Assembly: GCF_024362695.1 (NCBI RefSeq)
Contig: NC_065421.1
Coordinates: forward strand, 12,028,598 to 12,092,597
Direction: 5' to 3'
DNA: 64,000 bases
DNA from: Pectinophora gossypiella
Taxonomy: Eukaryota > Arthropoda > Insecta > Lepidoptera > Gelechiidae
Below, in pieces: positions 1 through 15,100 of this stretch (its first letter is position 1; every line of letters begins with the position of its first letter). The notes beneath the pieces were generated by a model. That model was given only the letters and a program-made list of their open reading frames with translations, did no database searches and was not told the DNA's origin. The position numbers were made by a program, and so were the translations under genes.

Positions 1-114
1 ACACACGACACGACGCTGCACTCGTGGAACGAACGTCGCGACGCGCAGTACTCTCGCCGACTAGGCTAGATCCAGACTTCTAACCCGACCTAACTACACA
101 ATAAACAAGCCGAC

Positions 115-138
115 ATGGACTGGATGGACCTGGACGTG
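115..138 (+). CDS. ERR: ERR candidate first coding exon 1a
   Basis: ATG in a good context (CCGACATGG) starts an 8-residue reading (MDWMDLDV) that ends at a consensus donor GTATGT. The phase is 0, so it joins exon 2 (VQMMSAV...) in frame. Bases 1-114 would then be 5' untranslated sequence, with the promoter outside the window. The exon is very short, so the support is the start context, donor and phase rather than recognisable protein. Confidence 0.6.
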
Positions 139-3100
139 GTATGTCATTTTTCAATTTTATTCCCCATTAAAATGTGTAGGCTATTTTAAAACTACCGGGC
201 TGCCTGTCGCATTTTTTACAAATTTTGCCTTGACCTATCCTAACATTTTATCAACTGCGGTGGACATTACCGAATATCGGTGTTATGTTCCAGCCAGACA
301 CGAATTATTATTATGCTCTACAATAACATAATACATATTTTTGACGAAACACTAAATCACTAAAATATTTTTTATAAAAAGACTGTATTCTCGCCTTTAT
401 CCGGTTTTGGAAATATTGAGTATTTACCTCAACAGTTTTTGTGTTTTTGGTCAAAAAAATTCAGCTGAATTTTTCCTTATCTACTGCAAATATTTTCACT
501 AATCTGTTATATGCCACCCATTAGTCGAATACTTCTGGTATGTGTTTAATTAATTTCCGCGAGGCTAATGCACATTATTTCCGTACCGATGTCCACGTTA
601 CCAAACGCTTTTCAAATTGTTTACATTGCACAATATATTGTTACCTAACCTTTCACACTACGACTTGATCCATACATCTTAATCATCCTACAATCTACAA
701 ACACTCTTTAGCAGCTTGAGGAAAACCATTGATGAACTTTTCAGGACTATTTTCTTAGCACATCTTTACTTACTTTTTAGCCTTTATCAAGGTGTGTGGT
801 GAGGTGGAGTTCATAATTCTGTATCAAGGCTGGGTGATATAGTTTGGCTATATTAATTGTGGGATTGTTGGGAGCCCAGACACGCCGCTCGCGAGGCCAC
901 GTGTGCCCGACCTGCCCCAACGCGCGGATCGATCGTGCGCCTACCGTAATATTTGCCGGATTCACCCGCCTAGACGCCTAACGGTTGATTCTATTTTTCT
1001 CGACATTCGACGAGTTCTCGTGAATAATGAGGATTTTAAAATTGTTCTTGGATGTTTTGTCGTTGATTTCAAATCTTTCGTGTTGAGAGGTATGTCTTTT
1101 AAAATGTGTGATTTGTTTGAATTTGTGTCCAATTTTCAATTTTTTGACAAGTTTATGTTCAAAAAATAGATCCGATACTTAAACTTTTATTTCAATCCGG
1201 TTTTCCATTATCCGTTTATCAATTTCCTAATGTGATGTAGTGACATTCTTAACAATGATGTACCCCATTATACTTGTTCGCTCGTTATAACTTTCTGCTG
1301 CCACCCAAGTCACCCAGTTTCACATTTCCAAAGCCCTTAGAAACAAGTCGTCGGAGGGTCCTAGAAGACCTTGATCATACACGCGCTCAGATTTTAGGTT
1401 TCCTTTTCTGACTGTCCTTGAATGATGTCTAGACCTAACAAAATTTATTACGTTGGCATAGCTCTGCCTGAGTTTTTATCTGGGTAGCGCATAATCACCT
1501 CTTTGATATGATCGAGACTGCATATATGCTTACCGTGTTGCTATAGCATATCGGGTTCTTTGTTCCTAATAGGATTTCGCTTCTTTGTTCTAGCGTTTAA
1601 TTTCGGCCTATCCTTTCATTCCTTTAAGAAGCACGTTCGTTGGACTTCGTTTTATTGCTTGATTTCTTTATTTCTTTTTGGACTGTTGGAGCTATAGGGT
1701 TTTACTTTTTTTCTCTACTCTCCGACTCTGTTCCTGTTTAATCTTTGGTAAAAGTTTTACTATTTCGGTAAGAAAGTAAAATTTTCTTGGAAAGAATTCG
1801 AACCAAACTTTTATCTGTTCCCAAAAACAATATACCTAAAAGAAAGTATAGCTGCATTATTTCGCCTGGTTTCTATCTAATCTCACTGGTGCATTATGTA
1901 CCGGCCGCGAGACCTTGACAACGCTTTATCTGTCTATAATCAACATTATACTGACACATATTCGTATGTTTACATAATATAACCAAATTTTCAAAATATG
2001 TACCTATTCGCTTTTTATATATCCGTTCTGGTTGACCTAGTCTGGATATTTTTTTTGTGTAAATATCAAATCCGGTCTTGCTCAGGAGTCCTAATGGGAT
2101 AATATGAGTACAACCCATTGTTCGTCCTGTTGCTAGGCGCTACCACAATAAAATATCAAAAGCAACTCAGAGCTTTTATAACAAAAGTAGGTCGCATATT
2201 GACCCAAAAAAAAGTATTCGCTATAGTAACAGTGACGGATATTGATAAAGTTACGTAAGCTTAAACAAGAGACTCTATAATGCACTTGTGATAATTATGA
2301 TAACAACGAAATATTGTTTTATCACGTCTGTGCAGAAGACGGCAAATTTTGCTACAGAACTAAATATACTTATTGAAGATATTATTAATATTACAAAGTG
2401 AGTTTTGGTTTTCGAAGAACTTGTACAGTAGGTACATAATAATATAAAGCCTTATCTTGATAATAGTTTGTCTATTGCCTTTATTTACAAAAGATCAATT
2501 GTAATTAGCGTATTTTTGGCAACAACACGAAAGATATTAGCTCTTTGCACATAAATTAATACGGAATTATCTTATAAATTATGTTCCACTCATTATCTTG
2601 GACTGGTGTTTCTACGCTTCTTTTATCTCATATTACAGCTTTGATCTAAGGTTAAGACCATTATGGTCATGGACAAACATCAGATAGCAAATAGATAGTT
2701 TGTACTTAGTTCCACTTCCGTCATTTGTTGATGCTGTATGTAAAACTACACAATGTCCCTGCTATGTGGCTGGTTGTCTCTACGTAGCTTTCCTTGGAGG
2801 TGATGAAGTGTCGGCCTTGCAAATTGCAACTTTACAAAATGGCATTGTATTATGATTTATACACCTAATGTTAAAAATATGCGATTATCGTATCGGCTAT
2901 CACGCTGCCACCAAAGCACCAGATGCGGCTTTACCAATCCTGAATATTTTCAGGTAGCAACGTAAAACGTTGTTTATTACTGCTCGAGAACGATCCATCG
3001 AAGAGTTGGCTTATATTATCCGAGCAATATATGTGAAACAAGTCGATGTTTTCGTTGGATCGGAATAATTGACGAGGTGGAGTGAGGCAGTGAGGGGGCA

Positions 3101-6100
3101 GCGGCAGATTTGGCTGTTGGCCTTGACAATGAACCGGCGGCACTCACACAGACATAGATTCTTATTTGAAACGCACACAAGTAACCAGGAGTTATTCCAC
3201 GAATGGCCTCCTCCCACACAATTATTTTTAGGGCTGGCATGGCTTTTACAAAGTACTTCGCTCCCTGAAGGGTTACAGGAAAAATATGCATTATTTTTTT
3301 AACAACTTAAACGATCTACTTTATTTTGAAATTTGTTGGTTCGTAAGAACGATTTTTTGTTAAGAATTTAACATAATTGTAGCTCTCGAGGGTAATTTTC
3401 CGTTTATTGACATCCCTACAGTCAAAAAAGCTGGGGAGCCGGCCCGCCGTCGCCTCATGCCTGCCCTAACACAACTTATACTGTATAGACTGCCTAGGGC
3501 TCCTAAACGCACACAATGCCTTTCCCTCATGACTGAAAGCTTCCATTCGTTTTCATTTACGTAATTCAAGTTCTGTTCCTCCCACGATGAAAAGATTCTG
3601 TGTTTCTTATTAATTTGTGGGTCGCGCATATTTCTATTTTTTGGTTTTAAGACTTCCAATTTCCAAGTTTCTTTGAAGCGGTTGTGACTTGGATGCTTAT
3701 GGGTTCGTTCAGTCGTATGTCTTCCTGATATTCTTCCTTAATATCTCTTTTTATAGAACCTTGAATCTGTAAATTGTAGAGTAGCGTAAAATAACACAAA
3801 GACAAGAATGCCTTATGTGTGATTAGAAACTTTATAATCAGATGTCAATCTTTGAATAGCTGCCGGTTTCTTTGACGTTCCTATTATGACATAATTTAAT
3901 TACATAAACACCGCTAAATGTACCCACTGTTATTTAGTGCCGAGTTTGTATGCTAGACTGGGTGCGTTTTTGTCTGTCTACCTTAGCAGCCTATGACATC
4001 ATCAACTAGATAGGCTGGCTGAATTTGTTAATTCAGGTTCTGTTTCCTTTGTTTAACATTTGAATGTGTTTGCAGGATCTTCGTTTAGTTTTTGTTCAAA
4101 TTAGATTCGTACATTAATCAGTATTGCCATGAGGTCGCCTGCTTTCAATAAATCCTTACTTATATTGTTTATTTCAGTTTATAATTTACTAATTTTCTTA
4201 CCTAGAGTACGCTAGATTTATTTCATTTTTACAGTCTTCTAAGCTCCAAATTAGACGTCTTGACACATTTGTAAGGATTCAACGTTGGTGACGAAATCTA
4301 TCTCTTTTACTCTACCATTAGTTCCATTAATTGATTAAAGATTTAAAGCCTTTTTCATCAATGCTGATAACCTAACCAGAACTTATCTGACAGATAGTAC
4401 TACTGCAAACAGACGAATCGATATTAGGAAAATTAGTTAGCAACACGCTCTTACATAGTATTCACGTGTAGCATACAGTACATGTAGGTATTTGAAATTT
4501 GCTCCGAGTGTCGATAGCAACGAGTGAACCTTGAGTCTGGCTATCAAGGACTGCCTGTGTCTGGCCACTAAATATAGGTTAGCCTATTCGTTGTCACATT
4601 ACTTGCAGCATATAAAGAGTTGTATGCAAATTTGTGGTTTAATAGATATTTAAGCTATAGATATGACAAGCCCGTATGTTGACGGACATAAGGGTAGGGG
4701 ACGACCCAATAGTATGGATGGATTGTATGATGTAAAATATATGTGTGAAAGGTGTGATTGCTGAGATGGCGGCTGGGAGATGAATGGAAGAAAATACCTA
4801 CATGTTGTGCTGACAACACATAGAGTGGGCTAAGGGCAGGTGGATGACAAGCATACAAATCATATTTTATATTGCTATAGGTATCGGTACCATAGCAGAC
4901 CAATTAACACAAAGAAAATCTAAATAAATTTGGATAAATTAGTAGCCTATTTTTAAAATAAACCAGCTTTTAAAATAGAAACATAAGCAGGTGATATTTT
5001 TGGTGCTTACACTATCAATACTTAAAATGCACGCTTTGGCATTAAAATAATATATAGAAATTTTATTACTACTGCAGACGTTTTTTAAGACCACGAGCAT
5101 GTAGACCTTGACTGGGTAGATAATAAAAATATATAAAGATATACCTATTTGGTATATATTCGTAAAGGTAAGATAAGTGCACATCGAAATATGTTATGCT
5201 TACCTACAATTGAAAACGAGTTGTAAATATATTACATAATTACAGTTTTACATATTGCTTGAATAAGTAAGTAATAATTGCTAATAGACGGTTACCTGCC
5301 TATCTATATATTTTTTGCTCTTATGCGGGTTTTGTGATCAATAACTGACCTTATCAACCCGTTAATAATTCAACAATCTTGACCAAATAAAAAAACTGAA
5401 ATCGATGAATTTGTCAAACGCAAGTCATAAAACGAATTCTCTTCTTTTTGTTCGATTTTAAAAAAGTTACTGCCTTCGAGGTAAAAATCCTTTCTTCGAA
5501 ATAAATAGCTTCCAAATAAATAACAGTTGCAATTGACTAGTTATCTACTGTCCTAGAAACAGCGTTGGTGCTTTCGACAACAAACAAAATATTTGCAAGG
5601 CAATTGGCCTAGTGATAAAAATGTTTAATTAGGTAAATATAATGAATATTGACAATAAAATTCGCTTCGACAGTATTGACGATAACCTTTGGTTTTTTCT
5701 TTCTGTTAGCTTAGCCTTGGCTCTTCCGTGCAAAGACAAGAAATGATCCTTACACGTGCCTTGTTTTATTTATAACCGTTTTCGACAATTTAATGTTCTT
5801 TCGCACGTATAGCAAACGTTTTACAATTATAATGTTTTAAACATTTGATGTTCCTGCTAATACTTGTGTTTTATTTAAGTTCGCGCCATTTTTTGTTTGT
5901 AAATCTTCTATTTATCATCCGGACATACCCCTTTTTTGCCTTTGGTTACTTGATGAAGGATCCTTTCGCATATGTTGCACTTTTAAATAGGGATTGCTGT
6001 ATGCCAGTAAGAAACATGATATATTATGGTACGCTGGATTCTCCTTCAATCATATTTACAAACTACTGCTTTTATCGCGATTTCTGAAGTATTCTAAACT

Positions 6101-9100
6101 AATTGATAATTTCTAAATTAATTAAACTTCCTCGTATCAACTTCAACATTGTTGTTTTCTAAACGAAAGATTTCACTATATGCGCGGCCTTAACCTTTGC
6201 TTAGTTTGTATATCAAGTTCAGTACATAAGACATTGTTAGTGAAATATATCTTGATTGTTGCATGGACCAATGAGAAACGTCGGCCCTTGGCATGACTTC
6301 AGGGAAATTTAAACGTTGAGTTTATTCGCTGTCGTAACCTCAAAGGGACCAATAGACGGACGCGGTGTGAAATGCAAGAGCACGTGCGGCAGTGAGGGGC
6401 GGCGCATGCGTATTTCATGCGCGCTTGTGGGGGGGAGGCGGAGCTGCGTGTACGCAATGCGTGAGTGTCAGTGCGTGAGCGTCGCTCCGCTCGACGTAAA
6501 GGAAAACCTTCCGGCTCGAACGTTGTTTTGTTGCGATCGTATACAGCACTCGGCATTATCGATCTTTTGGTTTTGTCACTGAATACTTCGAAAACTGCTT
6601 TCATACTGACAGTCACTATAAACTATAACGTGAATTGAAATATTTTGGACCTTATTGGCTTCAATAACTTTGTTTTGACATGACACAATCGACGTGTCTT
6701 CCTGATTTGATATCACTGGCGTGTTTGTGTTGTGATTGGTGAATGTATATTAGTTTCCAAAATGTGTGAAGTAGAGGACACGTGGCTTTTTTCCAACTTC
6801 TCCAGCAAGTTGCAGATGATAGAGGCTAACCACAATGTGAGTAATTTCGATCCTATCAAAATAATGTTCTCAAATATCACATGTATCAGCTAATGACTCA
6901 AATCTTATGGAGTGTTAACAACGCGCATTTGTCTGCATGAATTATTGTTAACATAAAGTTCAAAGGATTCAGAGCCAAAGGTGTTGAAAGATGTCAAATA
7001 TTCAAAAAGTACAAAAATTTTACAAAACCTGCTATAACAAAGGTGACTTTACAATAAGGTAAGACTGGAATAAATTTGAATAGTGATAATTTGTAAAATG
7101 CAGTTTCGTTTGAGGAAATCATCCATAAAGACATTTGCATATTCAACATAGCTAATTACAATTGCAACAAATTGTTGTACAACTTACTAAAAAGACGAAG
7201 TGTCTTTACACAAATAAACCTATTTGCGCATTAGGAATAGCGCTATTCCTAATGCGCAAATCAGATGAGAACTCCTGTTAATTTAATTTTTATGCCAATC
7301 ATAATCGCTCATCAAAGTAATCTTGCTAAATCAGCAATCAAGAGATTACATTAGGTAGGTACTGAATTTAGACAATTACCTATAGGTCTTCTTCACAAAG
7401 AGAACAGATCAAAAATTTATGGACTCAAACAGAAGTCAATTTTTACCCGACAAATGAGAAAGGAGTTGTATTTCTTTTTCCCTAAGCCCAGACAAAAGAA
7501 AAATAATAAGATCATCAGAGTGTTTTATCTCGGGAATTATTTCCGATGCTAATTTACAAATAAACAAATTGGGCAATGGAAATGTTTAAACTGAAACAGA
7601 TAACAATTGACATCGGAAACCACAAGACACTAATAAGATTAACACGTGACTTGATAACAGAGATTTCCATTAGAAGTAATTAATTATAGCGTTAAACATA
7701 CGATTATAACAACAAACAGCTATTAAATATTAAATTATTATACTTACTTTGTCTCTTCTTTAATGTCCATGACAAGTCGAACAATGTAATTTATAATTCA
7801 GCCTAAAGTGCTGCCACGGAAATACTTATTTACTTTATACTTACTTTGCGAATGCCTATTTTATGCTGGGGAAGTTATAATAGATAAGATGCAGAATAAA
7901 ATTGTAACGGTCCGTAGTAAAAATATGCTACAGAGAATTTATAGGCTGATTTATATTAAACCTATCTAAATACATCTCAACAGATATAATATTTCGCTAG
8001 AAAACTGAGAATTTAATAGGAACTTAACATCATCCTAGTTATCCCATTTTTAAGGGATCCTTAGCCTGCGCTTAACGTAACACCCTGAACACCCGGAACA
8101 ACCTGAAGATTTGACATATTTTTAATAGGAACTTAACATAAATTCCTAAAAAAGAGTGTCACACATTTGAAATTTAAGGTTGCAGAAGAGTTCTTATTGG
8201 TTTTATTGTTACTTAAATTGTGCAACAAAACACAGTTTATGACAATGATGTGCGTCAGTATTTAGTTGCAAATTCTATTACATTTATCGCATTATTTACT
8301 CAAGAGTCAAAGAAAACTAAAGAATCTGTCAAAAACTAGAAATATTAAATATCCTTTCTTTCTGTTGGCAACTTCTCTTTTCTTGTGTGGGTTGTGAGTC
8401 TTGTGAGATTAATGATCGGCCTCATCAATCCTGGTGTCAGTGTTACTATGCAGCCGCCAAAGGCCTCTGACATGGCTCATGTAACGACTACATACTTAAG
8501 TAAAGAGTAGCCGGGCGGGACCGACAGCTTAACGTGCCCTCCAAAACTTATCTTACTTTCGGACAATCGGATGATCAGCCTGCATCAATCTAACCAAACT
8601 AATCACAATGCAATTTTTGTGATGTGTGGGAATTCGAACGACTTCCGGATCGTGAGCCCATTGCACCTTCACTGGACCACGGAGGCCGTTGGCAACTAGA
8701 ATATTATTTTTTATCGAAACAATAACACTATTTTCCTAGTGAAAACTGCTAAAAAGGATCCTAGAAATGTAGTTTCCATGACTACCAATTTTACACTTCT
8801 TGAACAGGCACCTTGTCGGCCTTGTCTCCTGGAAATTATTGACGGAGACAGAATTCTACGAATTCCCAGGCAGATTTTAGTAGGCATTATTGGGCTAGAT
8901 ACTAGACTTTCCTTTTATGTCTAGGAATAAGGACGGATTTCGAAACTACAAAGGACAGGGACTTCGGTTTTCCTTCTACTATCTTTATTTATCTATTAAT
9001 GGCAACTCGGGATAAAAAAGGGATTTCGTTGCCGCATAATAATTACCTTTGCATCTAAATATATGATTTTATGGGATTCCGTTGTTCTTTTTTCTATAAT

Positions 9101-12100
9101 TATGATGCTCATAATTCAATCTACTATACATAATAAAGGTCTTTTTACCTCACCAGACTTTTCAATGTCATCTGGTGTCAACGAACCTATAGTTTTTGTC
9201 TATTTTTTGTGTGTTTTGCAGCGGTTATGGTCTCCTGCATATCATGTCGTTGAAATCGTTAATGCAATGCCCGGGCAATCTTGCACAAATGACCTGTCAT
9301 TTCCAAAGATTCGATTACCTGCATCATATTAAACTATTATTCTTCTTGTGAATTGATCAATATCCTCACCTTATAGCGAAAACCACCGAAGCGCCTTTTT
9401 GGAAAATCACATTCGGATGTGATTTTTTTTCAACAAAACCTCGCAATATGCACACTAGTTTCAAACCAGGTAAAAATTTGTGGTTTAAATTTTTATCCGT
9501 TATGAAATTAATTTAATGAAATCAAGGTTTTGTTCAAAATCAATTTAGAATATGAATTTTCAAAATGGCGCTTACGAGGTTTTTACTATTAGGCGACGAT
9601 CATGTGTGTACAGACTTTCAAACTTACACAATTTCAATCTCAATTTTAGTCTCAATTTTACCATGCAGTAGAAGTCGCCGTAGTTGAACATGGGTTGGAT
9701 GATAATATATTTAAAATATAGTCAAGGTTTTATGTTACCAAATCTTTCGTTCATGTTCGAACAGCAATTTCTAGAAAACCAATGTTTAATAGAATGGATT
9801 TATCGATTTATGTCAACAAGTACATAAAATTTAATATGAATAAATTAATATAAATATTGCATAAATGCCGCTTATTCCCATCATCCTCTCTAAACACTGC
9901 TACGCAATATAATTTAAATTTATTGTCATCTTATGACCAAAAATGTTACGTAACAAATCCCCTTGTTTGGATCATTGCACGACCAAAGCCCCGCATTTTT
10001 CAACGTTGATTTGTGTAACATGATAAAAATGCGAAATGTTGTGTCACAATATGTAACACAAAGAATCATGCGTTGAATTATAAACTGAGCTTTGTCTGCC
10101 CTGTATTTGAGTACATGAACCTTTTCAAGTTGACCTGTAGCTCAGAATATTTTTTCAATTGTTGCGAAAGAGGGCAAATCTGGAAAGTTGGTAAGATTTT
10201 CAATGATATTTAAAGAGGCAAGAGCTCAAAGGCTTAGCAAGAAGTGCGGAGCGGATGAGGCGTTGTTTTCCGCGGCGGGGGACGCGGTGGCGGCCGGTGG
10301 TGGCTGCGTGGCGTAGGTCGGGCGCGGTGTCGACGCCCGCGCAATGTCACCCCGCGGAGATTCGGCATCCTCGCCTCCCGCGCCCCCGCCCCCGTCTGCG
10401 TGAATCAAGCGCCTCACATCATTTCCGAATAGCAATTTAGCGGCGTCTTTCAATTTGGGATCTTTGTTCATTTAGTCGTTATCCTATCCAATTTGATCAA
10501 CGATTCTTATTCTAAAATTTGTCTAATCAAATCTCAATTCCGACTCGATAGCCGCTATAGATGTCTAGACGTTTCCATGGTGTTGCCAAAAACGGGAATG
10601 TATAATTTTGAAATTTATAAGATTTCTTTTCGAAATCGTGTCGCACGCATCATCACCATATTCATGTAGTTTGGCGAAACGTATATTATGTTAATTCACG
10701 GGTAAGTTCCGTGCTAGTGGGGTAGGTCGTCCCTGGTTGGTTATATAACACCACGCGCGCCCGGCAGGTGCTTTTCGTCCGCGTGGGTGATATTGGGCGC
10801 TGTCGGTCATCAACCTTTTGCTATCTGCATTATTTAGCTCGGCTCAATGTCGGCGCAATGTCGACCGCGCTCGGGTTCACAGACCGGCCGCGCTACGTTC
10901 TCTACTCGACAGCTTCGACCGAATTTTATAGACGCAACGATTGGTGCCTGCGATTTTGTATACTATTTAGATTCGAATATTAACAAAACTAGTCTCAAAT
11001 GTGGTTGCATGAATATTAATGCCGACCTTCTATTGAAATTAGATAATCTTGTAAATTATGTGAAGAATCAAACAGTCCTGCAAAGAATCATTTTACGATA
11101 GCTTGAAAAAAGTTCACGTTTGAGGCACGTGCGCTCTGACGTTCCTTTGTGGTCGTGCGGTGATCAGCAATAAAGTGACATAACGAGCCCTTGTCGTACG
11201 GAATATACCGTTGGGTGTCGGTGCTCAGTCGGTCTGTGGGCTGGGGTCGCTGCGACCTCGGGCGCGCGGAAACCAGCGCGGTCAAGGCCGGCGTCTAGAC
11301 GCACCCCCCTCACCCGTCACACCACCCGCACGCTCCAAACAACACCACCCAGACGCTTGTTACATCTCCCCACTACCTATTTTTACCTCCACCGAATTTG
11401 CCTGGGCAAAGCCTAGCTCTAAACCAACCTGACCTACCTACATGTGGAATGTAATGGCTAGACGTCGCGACTTGTTTACCATTCACCAGTGGCTTTATAT
11501 TACAATCTGTTATTACAAAATCCTTATTATTACAAGTCACATATAATTTATGTTTGCGTTGAGCACTGGCCGTTGAACGATAAGAGTCATCAGCAAAAAT
11601 ATTTTTGACCCTCACGCGTAGGTACTTGTTAACATTTAAGGTGTAGGCTGAAGGATGTTATAAATAGAGTTACAGACTTACAAATAAATACAAGATACAT
11701 CATTTGTTTATTCTAATATGATAGAATTATGATTATATACCTACAGATCCTTAGGTTATTACTTGAGGAGGGTTACTTCCACAAATAGCTTTCGACGTTT
11801 TGAAATTCTTTTACACGTGATCATTTTCAGAATCGTGTGGGCTTTTGACTGCAGAAACGCTTCTTTTGTTGTGTTTATTTTAAATTTTTCATATACTTTC
11901 CTATCTACCCAAAAGATATATGTTTATCTTATCTGTTTGCGTCACATCATTACTTTGACGACGCTGTTGTTAGCGTAGGTTAGGTAAGTTTTAAAATTTG
12001 AAAGGCCTTGACAAGATCGCTGGTCAAATTCCCGGCAGTGTGTGACGTCAGCGCAGACTGGCTAATATCTAATGCACTGGCCTTGGCTCACTGAATACCG

Positions 12101-15100
12101 AAACAAACGCGAATGAGAATATTTATACAGTTTGAATTTTTGTTTTTATTAACAGGATACGAGAATAGAGAACGAACAAAGGTTGGTCTTATATCGCCGA
12201 CCATCATTTCTCTAGCGTTTTACACTTTCTCAAAAGGTTCGTTTACCTATCCTGGTTTTGATAGGTCTGGTTTTATACTTCTTCTATCGTGTGGGTTGTG
12301 AGGTGAATTACCAACCTCATCAACCCTGGTGTCAGGGTTATTATTGAGCCGCCAAAGGGCCGTGACATGGCTCATGTAACGACTTACTTACAGTAAGTAG
12401 TAACCGGGACCAACGGCTTAACGTGCCTTCCGAAGCGCGGATTATCTTACTTTTTGGACAATCAGGTGATCAGCCTGTAATGTCCTAACCAAACTAGGGA
12501 TCACGAAGTGATTTTTGTGATATTTCCCCACCGAGGTTCGATTTGGTTTTATATAGGGATTGTTTTAAGTGTTTATTATTAAAAAGAACAAACTTTTTAC
12601 TTTTGCAATCATCTATACTAATAATATTTTCCATTTCATATATTCTTTCTATGCTGGATTGAGAGCGAATATAAAACATGTTCAGGGGGGTTAAAATGGT
12701 CACATCGAAGCAATTCATCTAGGAATATTGCAATTTGACATTTGTTTGCATTGCGCACTTACTTTTATATGCGCAAATGTCAAATTGCAATATTGCTTTC
12801 TAAGATGAATTGCTTCGATGTGGCCATTTTAAACCCCCAGCTGCTTGTCTTCCCGGGTACGTAAAGTCTGACGGTGGGTATGTGTCGTTTCAAACATGAT
12901 GGAGATATTAAGTTCGATAGGCTTTTGTCCACCATAAGGTTTAACAATGGCTGCGAGTTGTCCTTGATTACTGGTGGCGTTAGTTTATGTATGTGTGTAT
13001 TTTCCATGTAATAGGTTGGTTTCCAACTAGTCATATCAGCTACTTTTGAAATGACTATGGAATGTGTATGAAAAAGAACACAGTGACGTCATAGAAAAAC
13101 GTGGTAAAATGTCGAACTTATTACGTGTTTCTTAATTAAAATTCATAGATAAGTTAAATAGAAAATGTTCTTTGTTAGTTTTAGATCTATTTAGTAATCA
13201 GAATTTCATAATTTATCTTGAACCTTGAGGAGCTCGGTGGCGCAGCGGTAAACGCGCTCGGTCTGCGATTGTTGACATAAAGCAACTTTCGCAAAGGATG
13301 GGTGACCACAAAAAAAAAAAGTTTTCATCTCGAGCTCCTCCGTGCTTCGGAAGGCACGTTAAGCCGTTGGTCTCGGCTGCATTAGCAGTCGTTAATAACC
13401 ACCAATCCGCACTGGGCCCGCGTGGTGGTTTAAGGCCCGATCTCCCTATCCATCCATAGGGAAGGCCCGTGCCCCAGCAGTGGGGACGTTAATGGGCTGA
13501 TGATGATGATGATCTTGAACCTAAGTAGTACACGACTCAATTATTCTCAATTATAACAATATTGTTTGCAATATCTATTGAGTATTGAGTATCTTTATAC
13601 TTAGAACATGCAAGGCGAGATGTACTAGACAGACGTAGAGGAAGTTCTCTAACACATCGATAAATATTTAAAAGTGTTTAGCAGTAGTCTGGAATTCTTC
13701 ACGGTCGTCTACATTATGTATTAGAAGTATGATCTAGACAAGGCTCTACTAAAGCAGAGTTCAAATGTGCAGATGTTATTCTCGGAATCTTCTTCCGTCG
13801 CATGGGTGGATGACCAATCTCATCGACCCTGGTATCAGGGTTATTATTGACCCGCCAAAGACTCCTGACGTGGCTCATGTAACGACTACGTACTTACATC
13901 AGTAAGTAGTAACCTGCTTAACCAACCTACTGATTAACGTGCCTTCCGCAGCACGGATATTTTTACTTTGGATAACCAGGCGTATAATGTCCTAACCAAA
14001 CTAGGGATCTCTAAAGTGATTTTCGTGATATGTCCCCACCGGGATTCGAACCCAGGACCTCTGGATCGTGAGCCAAGAGCTCAACCACTAGACCACAGAG
14101 GCCGTTCTCGGAATAATCAATTAGGATAATAAATTTTTCAACGGATTTTTGCCCCTAATTTGCATCAGTTCCAAGTGTTTTTTTTTTATCTTATTTAAAG
14201 AAAGAAAGTCTACAAATGTACGTATAGATCTCAATACTTATGTGTGAATTGTCACACTTGAACAAACTGGACAAGTTTATCGTTTCTGTCACACGACTGC
14301 GCATGAGTGCACGAAATGCTTAGCAAATTATAAAACGCCCAATTGAAAATTGATAAGATAGCTAAATATAAGGTGAAAAAATACACTGTTGCGAACGCTT
14401 CCTAATCTGTGTTGAGGTAGGTCCGGGTTTTCATAAACAATACATGCGCCGACGCATGCTGTAGCGTTTTTTTTTTCTAGCATCCACTTAACATTCATGA
14501 CCTTACGTCATCGTCGAGAAAGAATCGGCTACAGGGATCAAGCGATTTTTCATTGTTTTGTTATTTCATCCAACGGATTTTGTATATTTTATAATATTAT
14601 TATGTTATATTCAAATTTTATGTAAAAAGGTAATTTGACTTCTTTAATGTTTTTGCAAGATTATTGTAAACATCATCGTCGGTAGGTATGTGTTATGTAG
14701 TGTCGTCTTATGCCAGCTCTACAAAGCTCGTATTTCGATTATTCATAAAATAATCCAGACTTGTTTCAATATTGTCAAGAGCCGAAGCATAATTACTCTG
14801 ACGACTCTCCACTGCCCTAATACCTAAAGTTCGTTCTGAGAAAATTTATATTGTGTCTGTGTTTGTCTTGTCCCGTTGGCCCGTTAGTCCGAAAACCTAG
14901 CTTTATTTTACCTCTGCAAACACTCGAAAATTTTAATTTGAGTATGACTAGAATCCACTGATTCACTAAAGTCGAATAAGGTTTAGCATCTTCGTCTACT
15001 GTCGTAAATGTCATGGAAAAGTATCTTATGATTTGAGTATCGCAAGTGGATCCTATGCTAAGTAAAATGGCGGGCCTAACAGATTGCCTAAAAATACCCG

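Larger units (their letters stand above)
139..6761 (+). other. ERR intron between the two candidate first exons
   Basis: This is mostly AT-rich sequence in which I recognise no gene. A short GC-rich pocket lies at 878-975 and a weaker one at 3425-3500. The short open frames here have no start context, splice signals or composition that would support a gene. Confidence 0.6.

Noticed and set aside
3016..3302. Several overlapping short frames at 2.9-3.3 kb
   Set aside because: Frames on both strands overlap and none has coding composition or recognisable sequence.
6299..6616. Open frames on both strands across the CpG-rich block before ERR exon 1b
   Set aside because: CpG-rich DNA has few stops by chance. 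Neither frame has splice signals or recognisable protein.
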